From: an uncultured Spartobacteria bacterium
GTDB taxonomy: Bacteria; Verrucomicrobiota; Verrucomicrobiia; Chthoniobacterales; Terrimicrobiaceae
Length of the DNA stretch: 47,381 nucleotides
Assembly (NCBI GenBank): GCA_937960895.1
Contig: CALCJD010000140.1
Coordinates: 1-47,381 of the forward strand
Reading direction: 5' to 3'
The notes under the pieces were generated by a model. It was not told the origin of the DNA. It ran no database searches and saw only the letters and a list, made by a program, of their open reading frames with translations. Numbering within the stretch: position 1 is the first letter of the stretch; each line of letters opens with the position of its first letter. Both the position numbers and the translations under genes were made by a program. Shown one piece after another: positions 34,044 to 41,911 of the stretch.

Positions 34044-34904
34044 TCAGGAGACGAGCGGGAATTGAGAACGTTCCGCCGCTCCAAGGCAAGCACCACTTTC
34101 ATCAAGCACGACAAAGGAGGTGTCGGAGAGGCGGGTCGAGAGATATCCCAGGGCGGCGGTCCGGCCGAGTTCCGGGTGAAAGACGGCGCTGGTCACCGTT
34201 CCGGCGTTCTCACCGGACGGGGTTTGGACCGCGCGGGCGCGGGCGGGGTCGAAATCCCCCACCAGTCCGGCCAACTGACGGTTGACCCGGCCGACACTCT
34301 GGATGCGGGAAACGACTTCCTGCCCCACATAGCAGCCCTTGCGAAAATCGATGGCATATTTTTCCAGTCCGGCCTCCTGCGGAAGGGTGTCCTCGTTCAA
34401 CTCGCGCCCCCACCGGGGCACTCCGCGTTCGATGCGCAGGATCTCGCGCTCTTCGTCGGTGGCGGGCAAAACGTCGGCCGGACATTCCGCAAGATCGACA
34501 CCTTCGACCCCCAGGCGGCGGATGCGTACGCCCTGGAAGTTCGCGGAGACGGCGCCGAAAACGTGCCAGGCGGACGGGGGCGGCGGGAGAAGTTCAAAGG
34601 CGACATCGTCGGCGATGGCATAACGTTCCAGCCGGGCCAGCAGGGTGTCGCCGTCCACGCCCCCGGATTCCACCACCAACGCGTCCGTTTCCATCCAAAC
34701 GAAAACCTGCGCGCAAAGCCTTCCCTTGGCGGTGAGCACGAGGGCCGCCCTGGCCTCCCCTTCCGCCAGGCTCCGAAGGTCGTTGCTGACCTGACCGTTC
34801 AGGTAACGCAGGCGATCCGGGCCGGTGACACGCACCCGCGCGGTCGGGGCGAGGGCGAAGGCGCCGCCCGAATGACGGAGTTGGCGGAGGCGGGACTCGG
34901 ACAC
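34044..34904 (-). CDS. ygfZ: Folate-binding YgfZ/GcvT-like protein
   Basis: A 286-residue protein of the YgfZ/IbaG-associated group, which binds tetrahydrofolate and supports maintenance of iron-sulfur enzymes. The diagnostic K-G-C-Y-x-G-Q-E motif is present as KGCYVGQE (about residue 190), preceded by ERGVPRWGRELNEDTLPQEAGLEKYAIDFR. The N-terminus has the GcvT-like VRVTGPDRLRYLNGQVSNDLRSL. It lies 3 bp after the dehydrogenase stop and abuts the cyclophilin start, so the minus-strand genes from 37092 down to 33438 look like one operon. Confidence 0.92.
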   Translation of the reverse strand: MSESRLRQLRHSGGAFALAPTARVRVTGPDRLRYLNGQVSNDLRSLAEGEARAALVLTAKGRLCAQVFVWMETDALVVESGGVDGDTLLARLERYAIADDVAFELLPPPPSAWHVFGAVSANFQGVRIRRLGVEGVDLAECPADVLPATDEEREILRIERGVPRWGRELNEDTLPQEAGLEKYAIDFRKGCYVGQEVVSRIQSVGRVNRQLAGLVGDFDPARARAVQTPSGENAGTVTSAVFHPELGRTAALGYLSTRLSDTSFVVLDESGACLGAAERSQFPLVS

Positions 34905-34907
34905 GGC

Positions 34908-35876
34908 CTACTTTGAGCCGAAGAGCGGGAAAATCTTTTTCTTTTCCTTCGTTTCGGCGGGAGCCGGAACCCCTCCGCCGGCGGACTCGTTGTTGAAGAG
35001 CCCGGCGGGAAGGGTGTTTTCCCGGTTGGGATAGCCGTAATGCCGCGCCACGACGGAAAAATCGAGGTCTCCCCAGCCGTTTTGCAGCCCCGACATGGCC
35101 GCGCCGGCGAACGCCGCCGAAGCGGGAAGGTCCACGCCGAAATCCGCCGCCATGGCCAGGGCGATCTGCACGTCCTTGAACATGTGCTTGAGCGAGAAGC
35201 GGGGCTCGAAGTCGTCGGTGATCATGCCCGGGACCTTGAGATCCACGAGCGGGCAATACGCCGCGTGTGTGGGGAACACCTCGCCGAGCTTCTCCAGCGG
35301 AATGCCGCTCTTGTGGAGAAGGCTGAGGGCTTCGGCGTAGGAACTCACCGAGACGGCCGCGATGACATTCATGGCGATCTTGAGTGCGGCCGCCTGGCCG
35401 ATTTCCCCGATGGGAAGGATGGCGCGGGCGTTGACCTCAAGCATCGGCCGGACTTTTTCGAGCACGTCGGAGGCTCCCCCGATGTAAAACACCAGCTGGC
35501 CGGCGGCGGCCACATCCCGGCTCCCGGTGAACGGGGCGTCGAGATATTTGGCATGGCGCCCCTCCACGATGCGGGCGGCCTCGATGGTTTCGGGCGGCGC
35601 CACGGTGGAGTGATTGACCACGATATGTTCGGGTCCGAGCGCCGGGGCCATGGCCGTGACGACCTCGAGCAAAGCCGGACCATCCGAGACGAAAATCTGG
35701 ATGACTTTCGCGGATTCCGCCACCTCGGCCGGCGAGGAGAGGAAGTTCGGTTCCGGGCGCGGCGAACGGTTCCACACCCAGACCTGGTTGCCGGCCTTGC
35801 GCAGATTGGCAGCGACCCGGGAACCAATGATTCCCAGGCCGATGACACCGACATTGGGCTTCGCTGGACGCGCCAT
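34908..35876 (-). CDS. NAD(P)-dependent beta-hydroxyacid-dehydrogenase-like oxidoreductase
   Basis: A 322-residue protein from the ATG at 35876. The Rossmann motif is VGVIGLGIIGSRVAANLRKAG, close to the family's GxGxMGxxMA pattern. DAPFTGSRDVAAAGQLVFYIGG corresponds to the substrate-binding D-A-P-V-S-G region, and GQAAALKIAMNVIAAVSVSSYAEAL carries the catalytic Lys (K of LKIAMN). The family includes 3-hydroxyisobutyrate and tartronate-semialdehyde reductases. The C-terminal 30 residues (PAPAETKEKKKIFPLFGSK) are a variable, charged tail. The natural substrate is unknown. Confidence 0.88.
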   Translation of the reverse strand: MARPAKPNVGVIGLGIIGSRVAANLRKAGNQVWVWNRSPRPEPNFLSSPAEVAESAKVIQIFVSDGPALLEVVTAMAPALGPEHIVVNHSTVAPPETIEAARIVEGRHAKYLDAPFTGSRDVAAAGQLVFYIGGASDVLEKVRPMLEVNARAILPIGEIGQAAALKIAMNVIAAVSVSSYAEALSLLHKSGIPLEKLGEVFPTHAAYCPLVDLKVPGMITDDFEPRFSLKHMFKDVQIALAMAADFGVDLPASAAFAGAAMSGLQNGWGDLDFSVVARHYGYPNRENTLPAGLFNNESAGGGVPAPAETKEKKKIFPLFGSK

Positions 35877-35883
35877 GCGACGG

Positions 35884-37092
35884 TTAGTTGCCCTGGGCGG
35901 CCGGTTCCGCACCGGTCGCGGGAGCCACGGCGTCCGAGGATTGCGGGGCGGATTCTTCCATGCCGGGCAGCATGGGCAGGGACGGAGGCTGCGGCGTCGG
36001 CAGCGTGTCCTCGATCTTGGCCGAGTTCTTCAGCGACTGGAGCAGATTGTTCACCGCCTCGCCCTCCTTCATCCTTTTCAGGTAGGCGATGAGCCGGTCC
36101 TTGACTTCCTCAAAGGACTCCGTCTGGGCGGGTTTCCGGTCGGTGACCTTGATGACGTGATAGCCAAACTGGGTTTTGACCGGCTCGGCGCTCACGGTGT
36201 CGACCTTCTGGCTGAAGGCCGCTTCCGCAAACTCCGGCACCATGCGGTCCTTCTCGAAGAACCCGAGGTCGCCGCCTTCCTGGGCGGACCCGGGATCATC
36301 CGAAAGCTCCTTGGCGAGCGCGGCAAAGTCTTCCTTCTTGGCACGGGCGATGGCCTTCTTGGCCGCCTCGAGCTGTTTTTTGTCCTCCTCCGCGGAAGCA
36401 CCCGGCTTCACGGCGAAGAGAATGTGGCTGGCCTTGACGGTTTCGCCCTGTTCGAACTCCGCCTTGTTGGCGTCGTAGAATTTCCGGGCCTCGTCCTCGG
36501 TCACGTCGGTCTTGCCGGCAATCTGGCTGGTCACCCACTTCTCCTGCTGGAGCATCTTCTTGAGGTTCTCACCGAATTTTTCCGGCGTCTGGCCCACCTC
36601 GCTGAGCTGTTTGCTGAACTCCTCCTCCGAAGGGAACTGGGCCTTGATTTCGGCGATCTGCTTGTCGATGTCCGCCTGGGAAATCTCCACGCCCTCCGAA
36701 GCCTTGGTGAGGAGTTTGTCCAGAATGATCCGGTCGAGGAGCTGGCGGTATCCCATCAGCTTCTGATCGGTGGAAAGTTCGTTCACCGGAACGCCGGCCG
36801 CCTTGACGGCTTCATTGAAGGCCTCATCGAGCTCGGCTTTGGAAATGGGCTCCCCATTGACCGTGGCCACGGGATCCTTGAGGCCGTCGAGGGAGGCCGC
36901 CGGCGAGGCTCCGGGGGTTGCGGGAGCGGCGTCCGAGGGAGCCGTCCCCGAAGGGGCGGCGGAAGTCGCGGTCGGCGCGGGAGTGGGCGACGCCAGGTTT
37001 TCCGCAGCGGGCGGGACGGGTTTGCAGGAAGAGAATACAGCCACCGCCGCCGCCGAAGCAGCCGCCAGCACGAGAGAGGAAGTTTTGTTCAT
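35884..37092 (-). CDS. Parvulin-type peptidyl-prolyl isomerase lipoprotein (SurA/PrsA-like)
   Basis: A 402-residue protein from the ATG at 37092. The N-terminus MNKTSSLVLAAASAAAVAVFSSC has a lipobox-like end with Cys23, suggesting a lipoprotein. A Pro/Ala/Thr-rich linker to about residue 70 follows, then a SurA-N-like helical domain (VATVNGEPISKAELDEAFNEA). The PpiC domain covers about residues 225-330 (VKASHILFAVKPG; LAKELSDDPGSAQEGGDLGFF; VKTQFGYHVIKVTDRKPA). It is inferred to help fold exported or outer-membrane proteins. It is the first gene of the minus-strand cluster ending at the cyclophilin. Confidence 0.92.
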   Translation of the reverse strand: MNKTSSLVLAAASAAAVAVFSSCKPVPPAAENLASPTPAPTATSAAPSGTAPSDAAPATPGASPAASLDGLKDPVATVNGEPISKAELDEAFNEAVKAAGVPVNELSTDQKLMGYRQLLDRIILDKLLTKASEGVEISQADIDKQIAEIKAQFPSEEEFSKQLSEVGQTPEKFGENLKKMLQQEKWVTSQIAGKTDVTEDEARKFYDANKAEFEQGETVKASHILFAVKPGASAEEDKKQLEAAKKAIARAKKEDFAALAKELSDDPGSAQEGGDLGFFEKDRMVPEFAEAAFSQKVDTVSAEPVKTQFGYHVIKVTDRKPAQTESFEEVKDRLIAYLKRMKEGEAVNNLLQSLKNSAKIEDTLPTPQPPSLPMLPGMEESAPQSSDAVAPATGAEPAAQGN

Positions 37093-37159
37093 TGATGCAG
37101 GAAAAAGTGTCTTCGCATGGGGAGAAAAGCAACACCAGACGAATTTCTGAATTTTCGGA

Positions 37160-37188
37160 TTTACATCAAGAGACAGCAAGGCGATTCT
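37160..37188 (+). promoter_or_regulatory. Candidate promoter of tRNA-Leu
   Basis: TTTACA (37160-37165) and GATTCT (37183-37188) are separated by 17 bp, with a predicted start close to the tRNA 5' end at 37204. Confidence 0.4.
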
Positions 37189-37203
37189 TTTCGTTCAATC
37201 TCC

Positions 37204-37288
37204 GCTCACGTGGCGGAACTGGCAGACGCGTGCGCCTCAGGAGCGCATGGGGCAACCCTTGGAGGTTCGAATCCTCTCGTGAGCACCA
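37204..37288 (+). tRNA. tRNA-Leu (anticodon CAG)
   Basis: An 85-nt class II tRNA. The acceptor stem GCTCACG pairs with CGTGAGC and is followed by ACCA. The anticodon stem TGCGC/GCGCA carries loop CTCAGGA with CAG. A long variable arm and the T arm GAGGTTCGAATCCTC are present. Confidence 0.97.
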
Positions 37289-37406
37289 TCTTTCCCTGAA
37301 AAGGGGCGTGGAGATTGAAGCTCCCCCTCCCTTCCCTATCATCCCGAGAGGGTTAACCCCGGTTGGAGTTCACACTTCGGCGTGTCTTTCGTTTTCGCTT
37401 TCCGCC

Positions 37407-37447
37407 TTCCTCCTTCCGCTTTTCAGTGTTTCCTCCTTCCGCTTTTC
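37407..37447. repeat. Direct repeat of an 18-bp pyrimidine-rich unit before menG
   Basis: TTCCTCCTTCCGCTTTTC occurs exactly at 37407-37424 and again at 37430-37447, within a longer T/C-rich tract running to the menG start at 37464. The complement is an A/G-rich tract. It could affect transcription or translation of menG, or be a simple-sequence remnant. Confidence 0.6.
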
Positions 37448-37463
37448 CGTTTTCGTTTTTACC

Positions 37464-38195
37464 GTGCCGACCATCAAACCTGCACTGCCACAACAAAATC
37501 CCGGCTTTGTCCGCCAGACCTTCTCCTCCATCGCGAAGCGCTACGATCTCGCGAATCATGTTCTGAGCGGAGGAGCGGATTTTCTTTGGCGGGCCAAGGC
37601 CGCCCGTCTGGTGGCGGCGGCGCGACCCCGACGAATTCTGGATCTCGCGACGGGCAGCGGAGATCTCGCGAAGACCCTGCGCGCGGCCTGTCCGGACGCC
37701 CAGGTGGTGGGGGCGGATTTTTGTCTGCCCATGCTGGAGGTGGCGCGGGACAAAAAAATTCCCGCCCTGGTTCAGGCGGACGGACTGCACCTGCCGTTTC
37801 GCGACGGCGTCTTCGACGCGCTCACGGTGGCGTTCGGCTTGCGCAACATGGCGTCCTGGGATCAGGCCCTGCGCGAAATGCATCGCGTGCTGCGTCCGGG
37901 CGGCCTGCTGCTCGTGATGGATTTTTCCCTGCCGGAATTTGCCCCCTTTCGGGCCGTCTACCGGGCCTATCTGCATCACGGCCTGCCCCGGCTGGCGGCG
38001 CTCGTAACCGGCAATCGCGCCGCCTACGAATATCTCGGGGAGTCCATCGAATCGTTTCCGCGCGGCGCCGGCATGCTCGATTTGCTGATCCGCTGCGGAT
38101 TCAAAAATCCGGAGCGCCGGCTGCTTTTCAACGGCGTGGCGAGCATTTACACGGCGCTTCGAAACTCCGACGACGGCGTCCGACGTCCGGGCTGA
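37464..38195 (+). CDS. menG: Demethylmenaquinone/ubiquinone methyltransferase (MenG/UbiE)
   Basis: A 243-residue SAM-dependent methyltransferase from a GTG start (VPTIKPALPQQ). It would methylate demethylmenaquinone in the last step of menaquinone synthesis. Family signatures are VRQTFSSIAKRYDLANHVLSGGADFLWR, the SAM motif ILDLATGSGDLAKTL, DALTVAFGLRNMASWDQALREMHRVLRPGG and the C-terminal YEYLGESIESFPRG. Length is usual. The upstream T/C-rich tract contains an 18-bp direct repeat. It converges on the next gene, 13 bp away. Confidence 0.92.
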   Translation: MPTIKPALPQQNPGFVRQTFSSIAKRYDLANHVLSGGADFLWRAKAARLVAAARPRRILDLATGSGDLAKTLRAACPDAQVVGADFCLPMLEVARDKKIPALVQADGLHLPFRDGVFDALTVAFGLRNMASWDQALREMHRVLRPGGLLLVMDFSLPEFAPFRAVYRAYLHHGLPRLAALVTGNRAAYEYLGESIESFPRGAGMLDLLIRCGFKNPERRLLFNGVASIYTALRNSDDGVRRPG

Positions 38196-38208
38196 ACGCC
38201 TCGAAAAC

Positions 38209-40362
38209 TCAGCGCGGCGTGCCGCGGGTCACCCAGGCGTCCACCAGCCCCAAGGCCGGGCGTTCGCCGGAGAGGCGCGGACCCGGCCGGTAATCCGGAT
38301 TGGGGGTCAGGTGAAGACGCACCGCCCGGCTGTTTTCCTTCGCGAGCGGCACGCTCACCAATTCGCCGAGTACGAACGGCGCCACCTGCCGCCAGACCCC
38401 ATCGGGCCCTTGAACCCCGGCCCGGACCCGCTTGTCGGCGAGGATCTGGGAAAACAGCAGATTGCACGACCCGGCGGGCGCTCCGTCCTGGAGCATGACC
38501 GTCAATTCCCCCGGGACGGAAAGCGCCGGCTCGAACCGGGCAAATTCCCCCTCCGCACCCGGCGGATAAAGCGCATCCCCATCGCCCGCGGAATCCGCCA
38601 GCAGGGCCGGATCGCGGGGCTGTCGGCCGGCGGCCGGGAACGGAATGTCACGGCCCTCCTGGTCGATCCGGACAATGCCGCGGTTGGCCGGCGGCACAAA
38701 AAACAGCCGTTGGTAATTGATCAGCAGCGGGGTCGAAACATAACGCACACCTTCAGGCAAAGACTCCCAGGTGAAGCGGGCCCGTTCGGGTCCCCCCTTG
38801 AATGCGGCATCAAAGACCAGCCACCGCCCCCCGGCGAACGCCCCGTCGTCAATCGGACCGTCCGTGACCTCGCGATCGGGAAGATAGGGACGCATGAGCT
38901 TGGCATATTTTTTGGGCGCCCACAGGACCGCATCAGGCGGAAATCCCCGCCCGACCAATTGAGCAATTCCGCCCCAGTTCTGTCGCGGAATCAACGGCTC
39001 CCGAATTTCGGCCTTCCAGAGCACGCAGGCGGCAAGGGTGGAAAATCCGACAATGACCAGCGGCCGCACCGGAACCAAAAACGGCGCGGCCATCAGGGAA
39101 CCGGTCATGATCGTTGCCAGCAACGCCAGCGGACCGGCCAGAAAGGCGCTCACCCGAATGGGCACCGATTTGAGAAAAAACAAAAACGCCAGCATGGCCA
39201 GCACGGCGGCCGCCACCCCGGCGGCGGCAATCCGGTCCGAGCGGCGGGCAAAATGCCCGAATATCACAAACAGCAGAACCAGGAGCAGCGTCAGAACCAG
39301 AAAAAGCGGTCCGATCTGCACGATTTCGTAGGAAAAGAGGTATTGCAGCGTGCGGTAGAAGGCCTCGATGGAGCCGAAGTTGTAGGTGACCGAATCGCCG
39401 TATTCCCCATCATAGCCCGCCGCCACCTTCAGGACGTCTCCGGCCACCGGCAGGTACAGCATGCCGATCGCGGCGAGCGCGAGAAACCCGGAAAGGAATG
39501 TCTCGCGGGACGGCTGATGAAAAAAGGCGGCCAGCATCAGCCCCCCGCCGAAAATCACATAATAAGGCAGCGTGTAGGTGCCGAAGACGGTGGTGACGGC
39601 CAGCACGGTCAACCACACCGCCCGTCGGGTCCGCAGCCATTCGCACAGCGCCACCGCGCCGACGGTGCCCAGAAGGCCGATGAGTCCGTAGCCCCGGGCC
39701 TCCAGCAGCACCTTGAGCGCATAAAGGTCGATCGCGAGCAGTCCGGCAAAGGCCACCCCCGCCAGAAACCACCCCCGCCGCACGGCGTAAAGCACCAGCA
39801 GAACCAGCGTGGCAAGGACCGATGCGAAGGACACAAACCGGGCGCGCAATGGAGACAGCGAATCCGCGCCCGGCAGGAGGGCGTTCACCACATTGAAGAA
39901 AATGTGATTCCTGGCGAGGTTGTAGGAGCCGACTGCGGGGGCGATTCCCTGCGAGGTGTATCGGCCGATGTTCAGGATTTCATCCTCGCGCAATGAGGAG
40001 GTCGCCAGAAAACGCCAGGCCGGCCAGGCGTGATGGATGACGATGCCGGCCAGGACCACACCGCAGAAAAGGCTGAGCACCCCCCAGAGCACCGTCCGGC
40101 GCGTCACCCAGACGCCCAGGTTTTTCCACCCCGCGCCCAGCCGGGGCACGACGACCTCCCAGAGCGCGCTGGATTCCCGCACGAGGGCCGCAAACGCCCA
40201 CGCGCCCACGGCGAAGGCGATCAGCCAAGCCGGGTCCCTGAGCGGGCCGGGCAGTTGCCGGGCGAGAAAAACCGTGCCGACAAACAGGGCAAACCGCCCC
40301 ACAAACCGGCGGCCGGCCCCGCGCGCCAGGCGGCCGAGTCGGGCGGCCAGGGTTTTGTCCAT
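38209..40362 (-). CDS. Polytopic membrane protein, possible GT-C glycosyltransferase
   Basis: A 717-residue protein with about 11-12 hydrophobic segments in its first 440 residues and a soluble C-terminal half. The first large loop contains SSLREDEILNIGRYTSQG, with acidic residues Asp127-Glu128, where GT-C enzymes of the PMT/ArnT type carry their acidic catalytic pair, followed by a NLARNHIFFNVVNALLPG region. No family is certain. If it is a GT-C enzyme it would use a lipid-linked sugar donor at the outer face of the inner membrane. It lies 13 bp upstream of ridA, in the same direction. Confidence 0.65.
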   Translation of the reverse strand: MDKTLAARLGRLARGAGRRFVGRFALFVGTVFLARQLPGPLRDPAWLIAFAVGAWAFAALVRESSALWEVVVPRLGAGWKNLGVWVTRRTVLWGVLSLFCGVVLAGIVIHHAWPAWRFLATSSLREDEILNIGRYTSQGIAPAVGSYNLARNHIFFNVVNALLPGADSLSPLRARFVSFASVLATLVLLVLYAVRRGWFLAGVAFAGLLAIDLYALKVLLEARGYGLIGLLGTVGAVALCEWLRTRRAVWLTVLAVTTVFGTYTLPYYVIFGGGLMLAAFFHQPSRETFLSGFLALAAIGMLYLPVAGDVLKVAAGYDGEYGDSVTYNFGSIEAFYRTLQYLFSYEIVQIGPLFLVLTLLLVLLFVIFGHFARRSDRIAAAGVAAAVLAMLAFLFFLKSVPIRVSAFLAGPLALLATIMTGSLMAAPFLVPVRPLVIVGFSTLAACVLWKAEIREPLIPRQNWGGIAQLVGRGFPPDAVLWAPKKYAKLMRPYLPDREVTDGPIDDGAFAGGRWLVFDAAFKGGPERARFTWESLPEGVRYVSTPLLINYQRLFFVPPANRGIVRIDQEGRDIPFPAAGRQPRDPALLADSAGDGDALYPPGAEGEFARFEPALSVPGELTVMLQDGAPAGSCNLLFSQILADKRVRAGVQGPDGVWRQVAPFVLGELVSVPLAKENSRAVRLHLTPNPDYRPGPRLSGERPALGLVDAWVTRGTPR

Positions 40363-40375
40363 CGCAGGATGCGGA

Positions 40376-40765
40376 TCAGCCGATCACCGCAATGCACTCA
40401 ATTTCGACATCAAACCCGGGAGGCAACTGCGCCCCGATGGTGGCGCGCGCCGGTTTGGCTTCGCTGAAATAGCGGGCGTACACCTCGTTCATCTCCTTGA
40501 AGTTTTCCGGCGTGAGGTTGGAAAGATACACGCGGCAGCTCACGACGTTCTCCAGCGTGGCCCCGGCCTGCGCGAGGACATTCCTGATGTTCTCGATAAC
40601 AAGCTCGGTCTGGCGGGCGATGGACCCGCGGTCGATCCCGCCCCGGGCGGGATCGTAGGGCGTCATGCCGGAAACAAAGACAAATTTGCCTTCGGCCACC
40701 ACTCCCAACGAGTAGGGACCAAGGGCCGGGGGAGAACCGGGGAAAGCGGCAATGGGCGATTTCAT
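40376..40765 (-). CDS. ridA: RidA/YjgF-family enamine/imine deaminase
   Basis: A 129-residue protein from the ATG at 40765. Family motifs are ALGPYSLGVVAEGKFVFVSGMTPYDP, RQTELVIENIRNVLAQAGATLENVVSCRVYLSNL, FKEMNEVYARYF, and the final PARATIGAQLPPGFDVEIECIAVIG containing the key Arg. It hydrolyses reactive 2-aminoacrylate-type intermediates and is usually a cytoplasmic trimer. Its ATG overlaps the TGA of the pseudouridine synthase gene. Confidence 0.93.
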   Translation of the reverse strand: MKSPIAAFPGSPPALGPYSLGVVAEGKFVFVSGMTPYDPARGGIDRGSIARQTELVIENIRNVLAQAGATLENVVSCRVYLSNLTPENFKEMNEVYARYFSEAKPARATIGAQLPPGFDVEIECIAVIG

Positions 40766-41493
40766 GGCTTCGGGGATTTTGCACGCGCGGACGCGGACTT
40801 TCCACTTTTTCCCGAAAGGAGGGCGACTTCCCCCTTCCGGAGCAGGCGCCATTCACCCGGCTTGAGGTTGCCGCGTTCCAGTTCCCCGATGCGCGTGCGC
40901 ACAAGGCGCTTCACCTCGTAGCCGAATTTGTAAAACATCAGACGGATCTGGCGTTTGAGCCCCTGGCGCAACACCACCTTCACATGCTGCGGCGCCACGA
41001 CGTGGAGCCGCTCCATGCGGGCGCGTCCGCCCGGAATGAGGAATCCGCGGAGCATTTTGGGCGTCAGCGCGGTGTCGAAGGCCTTGTCGAGCAGCACCTC
41101 GTATTCCTTCTCGATCTCGTGGGCCGGATGGGTCAGCCGCTGGGCCAGTTCCCCGTCGTTGGTCAGCAAAATGAGCCCCTCGCTGTCCTTGTCGAGGCGG
41201 CCGACATGGAAAAGCCGGCCGAAATGCGCGGGAACCAGGTCGAACAGGGTCCGGCGTCCCCGCTCGTCGGAACGTGTGCACACAAACCCCCGCGGTTTGT
41301 AGAGCAGCAGGTAGACCGGAAGTGCGGCGCGCGCGGGTTTGCCGGCCACCCGGACGTCGTCTCCGGGCTGCACGGTCGTGGCCAGTTCGCGAATGAAATG
41401 GCCGTTGATGGAAACCTTGCCGTCGAGAATCAGCGCTTCGCAGGCCCTCCGCGAACCGAAGCCGGCGGCTGCCAGAAAGCGGTTTAATCTCAT
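40762..41493 (-). CDS. RsuA/RluB-family rRNA pseudouridine synthase
   Basis: A 243-residue protein: an N-terminal S4 RNA-binding domain (MRLNRFLAAAGFGSRRACEALILDGKVSINGH) and a catalytic domain with LFHVGRLDKDSEGLILLTNDGELAQRLTHP, where the GRLD Asp is catalytic. REGLKRQIRLMF-type residues (RQGLKRQIRLMFYKFGYEV) follow. It modifies uridine in rRNA; RluB- and RsuA-type targets cannot be separated by eye. A basic tail (SGKSGKSASARAKSPKP) ends the protein. It overlaps ridA by 4 nt. Confidence 0.9.
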   Translation of the reverse strand: MRLNRFLAAAGFGSRRACEALILDGKVSINGHFIRELATTVQPGDDVRVAGKPARAALPVYLLLYKPRGFVCTRSDERGRRTLFDLVPAHFGRLFHVGRLDKDSEGLILLTNDGELAQRLTHPAHEIEKEYEVLLDKAFDTALTPKMLRGFLIPGGRARMERLHVVAPQHVKVVLRQGLKRQIRLMFYKFGYEVKRLVRTRIGELERGNLKPGEWRLLRKGEVALLSGKSGKSASARAKSPKP

Positions 41494-41508
41494 GTTCGGC
41501 TGTGGCGG

Positions 41509-41588
41509 AGTGAAAATGAAAGTGAAAGGGAAAAGGAGGGGGAGCGGCGCGCGCTCTTCTCCCCTTTCACCTTCACTCTCACCTCACT
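41509..41588. repeat. Imperfect inverted repeat with purine-rich arm
   Basis: The arms are A/G-rich (GAGTGAAAATGAAAGTGAAAGG...) and T/C-rich (...CCCCTTTCACCTTCACTCTCAC), about 38 nt each around a GCGCGC centre. The element lies between the stop of the small basic protein and the start of the pseudouridine synthase gene, so it can fold in that transcript as a terminator-like or stability hairpin. There is no T-run. Confidence 0.6.
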
Positions 41589-41599
41589 CGCAAAAGCGC

Positions 41600-41755
41600 C
41601 TAGTCTTCAGGCTTGGTTTTGGGCAGGCCAATCACACGCTGGCCGTCCTTGAACTGGCCGCGCTTCTTGAGCAGCTCAACGCGCTCGAAGCGCTTCAAAA
41701 CGCTGCGCTTGGCTTTGATCGTGCCTTTGCCCTTAAGGCTGGGATGTTGACTCAT
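41600..41755 (-). CDS. Verrucomicrobia/Chlamydiae small basic protein
   Basis: A 51-residue protein started at the ATG at 41755: MSQHPSLKGKGTIKAKRSVLK, then RFERVELLKKRG and RVIGLPKTKPED. It is highly basic. I recognise it as the short basic family restricted to Verrucomicrobia and Chlamydiae and thought to associate with ribosomes; its exact role is unknown. It is useful as a lineage marker. The inverted repeat at 41509-41588 lies just downstream. Confidence 0.85.
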   Translation of the reverse strand: MSQHPSLKGKGTIKAKRSVLKRFERVELLKKRGQFKDGQRVIGLPKTKPED

Positions 41756-41911
41756 AGGGGCGGGAAATCTGGACGAAATCCGGGGAAAAGCAACCCTGAA
41801 ATCCGGGAACCGGTCACTTTGCCCCGCCACCATCCGGGAGTCTCACACCCCGCCCCGGCACCGTCAGCCGGTCGGTCGCCGTCCATCCGAACCGGGGGAA
41901 CCGCCTTTTTT

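Noticed and set aside
37117..37299. A 60-codon frame covering tRNA-Leu
   Set aside because: It runs straight through the tRNA gene.
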